From assembly GCF_001625215.2 (NCBI RefSeq), contig NC_030381.2:6225131-6289130 (forward strand): a stretch of 64,000 bases of DNA, read 5' to 3'. This document shows, one piece after another, positions 13,424-23,991 of the stretch (position 1 is its first letter; each line of letters starts with the position of its first letter). The DNA is from Daucus carota subsp. sativus. Taxonomy: Eukaryota > Streptophyta > Magnoliopsida > Apiales > Apiaceae. Made by a program: the position numbers and the translations under genes. Under the pieces are notes generated by a model. That model was not told the DNA's origin, did not search any database, and saw only the letters and a program-made list of their open reading frames with translations.

Positions 13424-13600
13424 TGTGGTGTGCCCAAGGGCACACAATAGTCCCTAACTCCAATAAAAATACTCATTTTTATTGATGGATGAATAATAAA
13501 TGAGAATGGCCCTCCTGCATTCACATCGACTTCACCAATCAGAATATGCCATTTTTATAGAATTTAGTGATTATTGTGTGCCCTTAGAAAAACCGAAAAT
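13424..13600. mobile_element. Small palindromic element with TGTGCCC termini
   Basis: The left part carries GTGTGCCCAAGGGCACACAA, itself a palindrome. The right part ends TATTGTGTGCCCTTAGAAAA. Left and right halves are inverted copies for about 60 bp. The same layout occurs at 23424-23615. The superfamily is unknown because no clear target duplication was found. Confidence 0.6.
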
Positions 13601-14322
13601 ACTTTAACAAGATCATGACCGAACCAGAATTGTAAATGACCAGAGACTAAATTAATTTTTATCACCACAAGACAAATTAGTTATAAGAATATGATTAGAA
13701 TGCTGTCCCTGATTCATATAAAAAGAATTACTCCCTCCGTCCCAATGAATTATATACATTGGGATCGGACACGGAGACCATGAAAAAGTGTAAGAAATGA
13801 GTAAAGTTATATGGAAAGTTGGTAAAGTAGTGGGACCCATATATTTTTTAGAGTGATTGACACTTTGCACCCCTTATGTTTAGGCGTTTTTTCGATTTGG
13901 TCTCAAACAATTTTTTTTGGCAATATGCACCCAAAAATTTGAAAAGCGTTTCGTTTTGCACCCTTTTGACCACTCTCCGTTAATTGACCGTTAAAGTTAA
14001 CAGATTTCAGGTTTTCACTTTGCACCCCACAGTTTTAATTTTTTTTCATGAGTATTATGAAATATTTTTTTCCAAAAAAAATATTTTCCTCAAGATCGTC
14101 GATGACCTAGTGAAAGGCCTCGTCCTCCCTTCCCATGATCAATGCAGAATTGCAGATACATGTAAGATAAACATTCCAGTTATACAGTACATAAAACTAC
14201 TACATGACTGGTAGCCAACAGATTAAATGATTTTCCACTGCAGAACTAAGTTAAACAAAGCCATCAAATTAACATACTTGAGAAACAAAATCGCACCAAA
14301 TACATGATAAATTAACTTTCAT

Positions 14323-14709
14323 CTAGGAATCACCATTAGCAAATTTGTTCATAGAGTTTATGTCTGCTGCTGCTGCATTAAGGATGATTCGGAAAAATGC
14401 CCTGCTGCCGTAAAATACCCTTGCAACGTCTTTTTTCTTCTCAACTTCTACACTGTTGTTAAGGTTTTGGATCACATTACCTTGGTTGTCAGTTTCCGGC
14501 TTGTTGAGATCCATTGGGAGTTTCAATTTCTCCAGGGACTCGGAGAATTGTTGCATGCTCCTCATGTACATGTCAACAATTTGTTGCTGCATGGTGGATT
14601 GTTCAGCTTCCAGGTTTATATTCCCAAGCGGAGCTGACAGTGCCTGAGTAACAAATTTGGCATTGCTGCTTTCTTGAACATTGTCTTTGGAACTAGGTAT
14701 ATTCGCGTC
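14323..14709 (-). pseudogene. Captured gene fragment, C-terminal part
   Basis: This frame is open from about 14709 to a stop at 14323. It encodes a soluble, helical-looking stretch including MQQQIVDMYMRSMQQFSESL, a KLKLPMDLNKPE segment, and a C-terminus with DVARVFYGSRAFFRIILN. Composition and the orderly helix are typical of real protein, unlike random AT-rich frames. The parent gene was not recognised. It sits wholly inside the MULE and has no start of its own. Confidence 0.6.
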
Positions 14710-15044
14710 TAGTATTCAAGTCCTTTTCTTGATGTTGCAGTGTCTGGACAAGCCGTAGGCCTTAGTGCCTCTTTAGTGATCGATAGATTTGGAGAATTCA
14801 GCAGACCAACAAGAGGATGACTCTTCTTCTCCATGGAGTCACCAGAGTTTCGGTCATCAATCAAGCTTGTCATCGTAGAACTCAAGAAACCTGAATTCTG
14901 AACACTGCCGTTGGGAGATAGAGATACATACCCGTTGTCATCAGATGAAATAGCAGTCATCTCGTAGTCATCTACAGGTTGATGTGGTGCACCAAGGCGG
15001 AAATGAACCAGAATTAACCAGATCATGTCTCGACACAGAACCAT
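14709..15044 (-). pseudogene. Captured gene fragment, upstream part
   Basis: A second minus-strand frame ends at a TAG at 14709-14711, just where the frame downstream opens, so the two are out of register. It contains a Ser/Asp-rich stretch (DDYEMTAISSDDNGYVSL) and then SHPLVGLLNSPNLS. It may be another exon of the same captured gene, joined after intron loss or a frameshift. Function is not recognised. Confidence 0.45.
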
Positions 15045-15611
15045 GTCCTTCTAAACTGAAATACTGAGTCACCATCTGCTGATTCTCTCTAACTACATTG
15101 ACGTCTGGAAATTCTATCCTCGAGTACTCAACTGGATCCAACACCACTTATAGAATATAAGAGTCTTGAAGAAAATATTTTTTTTTGAACTTTTTTTTTC
15201 AAAAATACTCATGAAAAAGATTAAAACTGTGGGGGTGCAAAGTGAAAACCTGAAATCTGTTAACTTTAATGGTCAATTAACGGAGAGTGGTCAAAAGGGT
15301 GCAAAGCGAAGCGCTTTTCAAACTTTAGGGTGCATACTGCCAAAAAAAATTGTTTGAGACCAAATCGAAAAAGCGCCTGAACATAAGGGGTGCAAAGTGT
15401 CAATCACTCTATTTTTTAATAATAGATTTGAGATAGTGGAGTAAAGTAATGGGTGTAATAGTGTTTTTATTATTATATAATGGAGATAGTGGGAGAATGT
15501 AGTAGGTGTAATAATGTTTTATATTATAAAAAGTTGCTATTTTGGAAATGTATAGAAATGATGGGACATCCCAAAAAGAAAACTGTATAGAATTGATTGG
15601 GACGGAGGGAG

Positions 15612-16112
15612 TACTCACTTAACCCGTAAATTAACATTTGTTCGGAAACCGGACTCTTTATGAATTTTTAAGTGAGGTTATTGAATTAACAGCCTTTCAG
15701 ACATAGATCCGAAAATGTCACCCACGGTCCACGGAGGCTTTTGTAATAAAATTTCACCAACCCTCCAGCTGCCACTCTCTCCTCTCTCTTTTCCACCCAA
15801 GCAAGGGCACCTCTCTCCTTCACTACTTCTTCTCTTAACATTTAATTCTTGGGTCTCTTCTCAATTCACATCCCCAAACACACCTTTATTAGATACATTC
15901 ACTTCATTTGTAAACCCCAGCTCAATTCTTTCTCCAAGATCACTTCTTTTCACACTTTCTTCACTACCCATCTCAAAAAATTCAATCTTTTCACTACCCA
16001 TCTCAAAAGATTCAATCTTTTTTGCTAAACAATGGCTGCATTGATGTTATCAGTTATAAGTAGATATAACTGTATTTTTTTAGTATAATTTTTTGAGGGT
16101 TTATAATGTGTA
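15612..16112. promoter_or_regulatory. Leader region of the LRR kinase gene
   Basis: From about 15770 the sequence turns CT-rich on the plus strand (CTCTCTCCTCTCTC and similar), and a ~24-bp unit with TTTTCACTACCCATCTCAAA occurs twice near 15965-16015. CT-rich tracts are common in plant 5' UTRs. No TATA box is convincing. Confidence 0.4.
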
Positions 16113-18858
16113 ATGCTGAATGTGGGCATGAAAATATCTGTCAAGTACTTTCTTTGTGTTATTAGCTTGCTTGTATTTTATTTTGGTGTAGTTTCTTGTG
16201 TTAGTGAAAAGGAGATCTTGCTGCAATTCAAGGGTAACATTTCTAGTGACCCTTTTGATAGTTTAGGTTCTTGGGATTCTAGTAAAAGTCCTTGTCAAGA
16301 TTTTAAAGGTGTTTATTGTAATAGTGATGGGAATGTGTATAGAATTGTTCTTTGGAATACTAGTTTAGGTGGAATCTTGTCGCCGGCCTTGTCTGGTTTG
16401 AAGTCTTTAAGGATTCTTTCATTTTTTGGAAATAGATTTACGGGTAATATTCCATTTGAGTATGGTGAGATTGATACATTGTGGAAGATTAATGTTAGTT
16501 CAAATGCATTGTCTGGTTTGATTCCAGAATTTCTTGGTGATTTGCCGAATATTAGATTTCTTGATTTGTCGAATAATGGATATAATGGGGAAATTCCTTC
16601 AGCTTTATTCAAGAATTGTAATAAAACAAAGTTCATTTCTTTTTCTAGAAACAGTCTTTCTGGTTCGATTCCTTTATCTGTTGGAAGTTGTTTAAGTCTT
16701 CTTGGATTTGATGTATCATACAATAGACTAAGTGGCGGTTTACCTTCACAAATTTGTGACATTCCTGGGTTAATGTCCCTATCTTTGAGTAACAATGGGC
16801 TTGTGGGAAGTGTTCAAGATCAAATTTTAAAGTGTAGAAGTTTGGAGTTTTTGGATCTTGGTACCAATAAGTTTGCTGGGTCAGCCCCTTTTAATGTTCT
16901 TCAATTCAGCAATCTTACTTATTTCAATATTTCATACAATGACTTTTGGGGACAGATTCCGGAGATAGAATCTTGCAGTCAAAGATTAGAGATTTTTGCT
17001 GCCTCGGGAAATGCTTTTACAGGGCAGATACCAGGGAGTATCAGCAAATGCAGTGGCCTAAAGGTTATTGATTTAGGATTCAACACACTGAGTGGAAGTA
17101 TTCCACCTGATATTGCCAATTTGCAGAGACTTTCGGTTGTACGATTGGGTAACAACTCCTTAACTGGGACAATACCTGCAGAGTTTGGAAATATCCAACT
17201 TCTTCAAGTTCTGGACTTGCACAATCTCAACCTTGATGGTGAAATTCCAGATGAGTTGTGCAATTGCAGGTTTCTTCTAGAGCTGTAAGTAAAATCACCT
17301 ATCCTTTATCTGGTGTTCATTATCATCTTTATCCATATTTATGCATCACTCTAAATTGTAAAATGATTAATTCATTAAATATCACGGCAGGGATGTGTCT
17401 GGCAATGCATTTGAGGGTGAAATTCCAAGCAACCTATATAATATGTCATACCTTGTCAACCTTGATCTGCACAACAACCAGCTAAATGGAAGCATACCAA
17501 CAACCCTCGGAAATTTGTCGAATCTGCAGCTTTTGGATCTATCAGAAAATTTGTTATCTGGGTCGATCCCATTGTCTTTGGGAAATCTGTTAGAGTTGGC
17601 TTATTTTAATCTCTCCTACAACAGCCTTACCGGTATAATTCCTTCCGTTCCTGCCATTCAGAAATTTGGAGCATCTGCATTTTTTCACAATCCAGGGCTC
17701 TGCGGTTCTCCTCTGATATCCTGCTCAGGCACCCAAGCAAAAGAAAAATCCAGTTTGTTGAGTGTTTCTGCCATTGTTGCAATTGTTGCAGCTGCAATTA
17801 TCCTCGCTGGTGTTTTACTAATAACTATAATAAACATAAAGTCTCGCAGGAAGAGTGGTGAAGCTGCTGCAGTTGTAGAGAGTACCCCCCTGGGTTCAAC
17901 GGACTCAAATATCATAATTGGGAAGTTGGTCCTGTTCAGCAAAAGTTTGCCCTCGAAGTATGAGGACTGGGAAACAGGCACTAAAGCTTTGCTAGATAAG
18001 GATTGCCTGATTGGTGGGGGTTCAATTGGAACAGTGTATAGGACAAGTTTCGAAGGTGGGATATCAATTGCAGTGAAGAAGCTTGAGACTTTAGGCAGAA
18101 TACGGAACCAGGAAGAATTTGAGCAAGAAATTGGGCGTTTAGGAAACCTCCGACACCCAAATCTTGTTGCGTTTCAAGGATATTACTGGTCTTCTAGCTT
18201 GCACTTAGTATTGTCCGAATTTATTTCCCATGGAAATTTGTATAACAGTCTTCATGGAGTTGACCATCCTGGAACTAGTTCTGGAAGTGGTAATAGTGAG
18301 CTGAATTGGTCTAGGAGGTATCAGATTGCTCTAGGAATAGCAAGAGCTCTTGTGTACCTTCACCATGACTGCAAACCTCCACTTCTTCATCTTAACATCA
18401 AGTCTACTAACATACTGCTAGACGAGAGCTATGAGCCAAAGTTGTCAGATTACGGGCTAGTAAAGTTCCTTCCTCTACTCGACAATAATACATTTACAAA
18501 ATTTCACAATGCAGTTGGGTATGTTGCACCAGAGCTGGCTCAAAGTTTGAAAGTGAGTGACAAATGTGATGTATATAGCTTTGGAGTAGTCTTGTTAGAG
18601 CTAGTCACCGGAAGAAAGCCTGTGGAGAGTACACTGGCTAATGAGGTGGTTGTTCTGTGTGAATATGTTAGGGAGTTGATAGAGAGTGGATCCGCTTCGG
18701 ATTGCTTTGACAGAAGCTTGCGCGGTTTTGTTGAAAGCGAGTTAATTCAGGTTCTCAAGTTGGGATTAGTATGCACTTCTGAAATGCCTTCCAGAAGACC
18801 AAGTATGGCCGAGGCCACGCAGATTCTCGAGTCCGTAAGGTCTGATCCGAGTTCCTAA
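16113..18858 (+). CDS. LRR receptor-like kinase, At1g12460 type, atypical kinase domain
   Basis: Exons 16113-17284 and 17391-18858 join in frame (GT-AG) to give 879 residues, close to the ~880 usual for this group. An N-terminal signal peptide spans roughly residues 6-30; the ATG at 16128 is an alternative start. The ectodomain holds an LRR N-cap with paired Cys and about 19 leucine-rich repeats. One membrane helix lies near residues 515-540, followed by a basic stop-transfer stretch. The kinase domain has an intact Gly loop (GGGSIGTVY, near 599) and Lys620. The catalytic loop reads HLN (724-726) instead of HRD and the metal-binding motif DYG (744-746) instead of DFG. As recalled, Arabidopsis At1g12460 shares these changes, so reduced or absent phosphotransfer is probably ancestral. 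Plasma-membrane receptor or co-receptor; ligand unknown. Confidence 0.95.
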
Positions 18859-19998
18859 TAACTGTACTGGGTGGAGAATGTAAAAACGTAGCTTGTATAG
18901 TTATTAGCACTGTCAAGATAAGGTCATAATTCATCCTTTGGGACAGAATTGTGTTAGTGAAGATGGGATCATGGGATACAATAACTTATAGTTCATTACA
19001 GAAACCACATTCTTTTGTATTTACTGTAAACTTATTTCAATAAATTACCGCCATCAATTTTCACTGTAATTGTTGCTAGAAGAACCCATAGGTCTTTTTT
19101 GGTTTCTCGACTGGAAATGAAGAATAACAAGAATTTCTCCGGTTGTTCAATACGTTCTTTTTTCTTGTGGAAAGAGTTCTGCTACATATCTTGGGCAAGA
19201 TCATCACTCATCACTCTCCGATTAATTAAAAAAATCCAATTAATCATCAAAAAAAAAAAAATCACTAATTTATTAGTTACACTCCAATTTAACTTAAAAT
19301 CCCTCCGATGATCATCAGCATGTCAACCAATTAGTTTCGAATCCCGATTTCTACGACCATGCTTTTAAGACACAAACATGCATTCTGAGGATAATGAAAA
19401 CACACTATGGCAAAAAATAGTGAAAGATTTATACAAGAACAAAAAAAGAATCAGTCATAATCCCATAATCCCTGGTGTAGAAGTAGCTGCATCATAGCAC
19501 CTTTTACTAATTCACCAAGTAACGAATATAAAATACACTACTAAATAACTAAATATCATGCCTGCTTCAACGATAGATGCCTATACAATCTTCTTAACTT
19601 GAGCTGGGTGGAACAGATCAGGTAATGAACTGCGCTGAATAAAGGAGGGATGCACAACAAAAAATACTGTCAAAAGGCACAGCAAGCGCTATTGATAACT
19701 CTACCTCGAGGGTCATTGTGGTTACCTTATCTCGCCATTGAGCTTGACTTTTAACTGAAACCTTTTTTTCAGGTAAAATATTTAGCAGCAACACAGAGCA
19801 TCATGCTTTAAAATCATAAGCATCTAAAAGCGAATTCACTGACAGCACTTTGCTATTTAAGACAGGCTGAAACCAAAGTCGTCTTGAACTTGAAAGCCAG
19901 GAGCCACATCCAAAGTCCTCGAAAGAGGCCACCCGTCCAGTATTTCTCGGTACGTACTTGAACAATTACATTTTGACAAGGAAATTACCTGCTGCATA
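18859..19998. other. Convergent 3' region between LRR kinase and ACS-like genes
   Basis: Contains the two 3' UTRs facing each other. An AATAAA-like signal (TCAATAAATT) lies near 19037. No additional gene is seen. Confidence 0.5.
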
Positions 19999-22905
19999 TT
20001 AACTGTTGGATTTAAAGGATTCTGAAACTCTCCGAATGCGGTCCATAACTAAAGGAATGTCTTCTTCACTCAGTGTAGCAAAACAAAAAAGGAACCATCC
20101 TGGTTCTATACAATGACAGGAGGACCCAGGAATTACATTAATTTTTGATACGTCTAGCAACTTCAACCAAAGTTCAAGTTCCCCCTTTTCGTTATATGAG
20201 CGAAGAAACCTGCTGAGGTCAGCCCAACAAAAGAAGCCTCCGCTACTTTTTATGCACTCTATACCCAACTGCTTCAAACTGGTCACAAAGTTGTAATACA
20301 TCATTTGAAGTCTTTCTCTGTTTAACTTGATAAAGTCCTGAATAAATCTTGTATCTGAGAGCATTGAAACAAGCAGTCGCTGAGTAGGAGCTGAAATAGA
20401 TGAGAATCTTGCTAGTTTTCTGGAAGCGGCAAGGACTTTCTCATTGTAGGAATATAGAACCCCAACTTGGAAACCAGGAAGGGAGAGGTCCTCTGAAAGA
20501 CCATAAACTATATGTACTCTGTTTTGGTCAAAATATTCTGATTCGATTATTTCTGCCATGCTGACAAACTCATCATTTCCATGAGTGGATCCTGCTAACA
20601 TTTCAATAGAAATGATATGAAGGTTCTTTTCTTTGGCAAAGTCCAAGAGGTCATAAAGTTGTTCCCTATTAAGCACACTGCCAACTGGATTTGACGGGTT
20701 AGAAATTATAACTCCACGAACTTTGAAACCACGTTTCTTTGCTTGGCTAAATGCTCGATCAAGAGTTGTCATACTCAAATTAAAGCCGTCTGCACTGCGA
20801 CAAGGAACAGGTATAATCTCCACCCCTGTACGCCATTTGACATCCATGTCAAGTCTGCAAATGTCTTGCATGTTTAGTTCCTATATATGACAATTGACAA
20901 TCACTAAAAACAGAAATATTTAAGGTTTCAGTGATGAAATTTACTCCGGGTAGTAAGGTGAGGGAACTAGAAATGCATTTCCCGAGTCAGCCAAGCAGAA
21001 ACTAAGAATCTCTATTGCAGAGGTAGTACCAGCTGTCAATATTATTTGTGATGGGTCAAATGACACTGATCTACCCATGACCTGGGACATGAATCCTGCC
21101 ACAGCCTGCAATACTGGCAAAATTAGCATATTAACTGAAATAGTAATTTAACATGTTACTATATTAGAAACTCAATAGTGGTTTAACTCTTATAGGAACT
21201 ATTTTCATCTATTCACCCAATGTAAAATAATGGCAAGTCCAGATTACAATCAGTAGGCTACAGGTTATGAAGTCGGATTGGTAAAAATCACCAAAAATGA
21301 GTAACAAGATATTATCATATTAATAATACAGCAACAAAATTTACATTGAAAGATATGTAGAAAACAGTGATGTGAGTGCCAAAGCACAGGGACTGTGCAT
21401 ATAATATCAAACTTAATGCTTTTTTTAAAAGCCCCCATCATCCTCTACGGAAAATAGAGTATATAAAGAGTTTTAAGGAAATTCAAAGTGCAGATGTGAT
21501 AGCAACTGAAAATATGAAGAATAAAATTTACAAGTCAGCTCATTGAAATATTAGTAAAAGACAAGAATAAAACATTCAATTGGGTCTAACCATTTTAGAT
21601 CTTAATATAGCACCCCTAGCCCCCGCCAGAAGTGCAAAGAAAATTGAATGGTTGAGAAAAAACTTTGCACTATGATGTCGCACACTCGACATTTCATAAT
21701 TCGGTTGCTTTCTACTGCTAAAAGCTTTTAGGTAACATGTTCCACCAGATTCAAAGGAATCAGAGCCATAATTCACTGGGCATGGGGTCAGTTTCATTGT
21801 AACATAAAAGTGAAACTTAGAAGCATATACTCAAGTACTCACTGATGTTTTTAGTTAAAGAAGGGAACTGCTGCCTATAGAGTACCCAAAAACAATGTTC
21901 AGCCCACATCAATAAATTTTATCACAAAGTAAATTGCTCAAAAACAAGCCAAACATACATAGCATCAAGTGAAATGTTAATATCTTAAACGGAATTAATA
22001 ACTGAGAATCTACTAGCTATTGTGAGAGTATATGACTACACTACAGATTTTGAAAAACGATAATTTGGCTAGTAAAGATGCTTACACTAACAAACTTGGT
22101 CCATCAAAAAACATAAAGCACAAATTTATAAAAAATCTTACCACTTTAAGTTCCGCTAGCCCATCAAATGGTTGGTAAGTAGCACTCCCAAGTATATCCC
22201 CTCCAAAAAGTAAACCTCCATTTTTCGCCAGCCAGTCTTGGACTAAATCCAATGTTAACTAAAATAACCATAAAATACCAAAATTTAATTAATCACTCCC
22301 AAGAAACAGCAAGATTTCCATTTCAAAATTTTCTTACCTATTCAGCTCAAAAATTCATAAATCTCAGAATCTTTTCCTAAATTATAACATCATAATTTAA
22401 CACACAGAGAGATATAGAAAGAGAGGGGGGGGGGGGGGGTAGAGAGAGAGAGAGAGAGACGGACTCTGTTATGAGGCAACCCCAGCTGAAAAACACCATC
22501 TGGGTTCTCCAATCGATGAAAAGGGTCATCAAAAACCCTCCTCAACCCCACAAAAAACGGCCCCTCATCTTGCTCAGACACCCAATTAGCCCTAGCCCCC
22601 ACATGAGCAGGCCCCCCTCTCGGCGTCAATAGCGAGCGAGACTGAACTCTAATAAGCCCAACCCCCACCTCCCCGTTCTCCGGCGGCGGAGACTGGCGGC
22701 GGCGAGAGCGGTGGCGCTGGTAAAGCTGAAAACAGTAGAAAAGAGCACAGGGAATGAGAGAGCCGAGAACAAGACCACCGCGGCCTTGAACTACGCCTTG
22801 CAGAGGGACTATGACCCTCATCGCCGAGGTGGGTTTGTCGTCGGTTTTGTCGCCGGTGGTCGGAGAATTTGTCATCGGAGTGAGGACATTGCGGAGATGG
22901 ATCAA
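19999..22905 (-). CDS. ACS10/12-like aminotransferase homologue lacking active-site residues
   Basis: Exons 22465-22905, 22142-22258, 20945-21105 and 19999-20854 splice in frame at GT-AG sites to give 524 residues. An N-terminal membrane-anchor-like segment ([17 protein letters not shown]) precedes an alpha-family PLP-dependent fold, as in Arabidopsis ACS10/ACS12, which are aminotransferases rather than true ACC synthases. Family landmarks remain: [40 protein letters not shown]. Catalytic positions do not. The PLP lysine of SLSKD is Glu361 (GLSED); the SDEIY block is SIEML (Ile323, Leu326); FRVG is FQVG (Gln369); the substrate-binding Arg of WFRFCF is Leu495; the AEN motif is PHN (144-146). 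The frame is otherwise intact with no stops. It is either a pseudoenzyme with a non-catalytic role or a young dying gene. It lies tail-to-tail with the LRR kinase. Confidence 0.9.
22425..22459. repeat. G run and (AG)n microsatellite in intron 1
   Basis: Fifteen consecutive G bases (22425-22439) are followed by about ten AG units, starting 5 bp inside intron 1 of the ACS-like gene, next to its GTCCGT donor. Confidence 0.9.
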
Positions 22906-23100
22906 ACGGAGAAAGCAAGGAGTATTGGTGCTGTGTTGCAGAAGCGAAAGTAGAGGCTTGTTTTTGTTTGTTTATTTATTTGTTTGTGTCTATGCCTCTA
23001 CGGTATACTAAACGTTTAAGATTAAATAATTCTGAAATTTTGTCTGTTGGTACAGTTTTGATACTTATATCTGAAATCTCAATGTTCTGTTACTTCTGTA

Positions 23101-23404
23101 CTCCCTCCGTCCCTATTTATCTGTCCACTTTGAAAGTGAAAATTTGTCCCTATTTATCTGTCCATTTATACTTTCAAAACTAATTTAATGATAGTTTTTC
23201 AAATATATCTCCATAATTTCAATTTTCAAGGCTTGACTTATTTAAAATTTGGTTGAATTCATGTTTTCAAGACATAAAGTAGGGGTATTCCACCATTTTC
23301 AAAATATTAATTAGAGGTATTTAATGAAAAAGTTCATACAATCAATTATTCCTTGGTATGTGTTTTTTTTTCCAAAATGGACAGATAAAAAGGGACGGAG
23401 GGAG
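23101..23404. mobile_element. Stowaway MITE
   Basis: Starts CTCCCTCCGTCCCTATTTAT, ends ATAAAAAGGGACGGAGGGAG, with TA on both sides (23099-23100 and 23405-23406). Confidence 0.92.
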
Positions 23405-23423
23405 TAACATATAAATTCAAAGG

Positions 23424-23615
23424 GTTTGTCTAGTGTGTGCCCATGGGCACATGTTAAGCTCAAAAATCCATGAATTTGGAGGGTTTTGATTGGTGTGATT
23501 GTTGTAACTGCAGGGGGTCCACCATTATTAGGGAGGGTAAGCCAATCAAAACTCTCCAAATTTATAGGTTTTAGTGCTTAGCATGTGCCCATGGGCACAC
23601 ACAAGAAAAACCGAA
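23424..23615. mobile_element. Small palindromic element with TGTGCCC termini
   Basis: The left side has TGTGTGCCCATGGGCACATG and the right side its inverted copy. Inverted similarity extends about 80 bp through the motif GAATTTGGAGGGTTTTGATT. Relative of the copy at 13424-13600, sharing the GGTTTTTCT-like outer edge. Superfamily not assigned. Confidence 0.65.
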
Positions 23616-23662
23616 ATTCAAAACTCCTCCGCTCTCTTTTTTTAACTTCTCCATACAATATA

Positions 23663-23897
23663 CTCATTCCGTCTCATTTTAATTGTTTTTGACTTTTTTA
23701 CATGTATTTTAAGATGTTAAAAAAATCACATCTAAACATAATTATTGTTTATAAAATTTATATCAAATAAAAGTTTAGAATCTAAACTTTAATTTGATAT
23801 AAGAATTAAATCTTTTTATTGAGCGTAGATACTATTTGTTTACACCTCAATATACGTGTCAAAAAGTCAAACATTAGTTAAAATGGGACAGAGAGAG
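23663..23897. mobile_element. Stowaway MITE (degenerate)
   Basis: Starts CTCATTCCGTCTCATTTTAA, ends TTAAAATGGGACAGAGAGAG, with TA flanks at both ends. Confidence 0.85.
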
Positions 23898-23991
23898 TAA
23901 CTTTTTATTTATAGAAATAGTTTATATATAAAAATTTATGATATTCATATTTTGGAAAAACATTCAGTCAAATTTTAGTTGGTTGCAATCA

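Larger units (their letters stand above)
13851..15409. mobile_element. MULE with gene fragments (Pack-MULE-like)
   Basis: Both ends are inverted copies of about 245 bp (13851-~14095 and ~15165-15409) starting GAGTGATTGACACTTTGCAC. The perfect 9-bp duplication TATTTTTTA lies at 13842-13850 and 15410-15418. Long TIRs plus a 9-bp duplication identify a Mutator-like element. The ~1.07-kb interior has no transposase motif. It holds minus-strand coding-like sequence with normal amino-acid composition, as expected of captured host gene pieces. Confidence 0.9.
13731..15611. mobile_element. Stowaway MITE split by a MULE
   Basis: Left half 13731-13850 begins CTCCCTCCGTCCCAATGAAT. Right half 15410-15611 ends ATTGATTGGGACGGAGGGAG. 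TA flanks both outer ends (13729-13730 and 15612-15613). The two halves are joined by the 9-bp duplication made when the MULE at 13851-15409 landed. Confidence 0.9.

Noticed and set aside
22649..22918. Minus-strand 89-codon frame rich in Ser and Pro
   Set aside because: It is the wrong frame of exon 1 of the ACS-like gene. The frame ending at the 22465 splice donor carries the family motifs.
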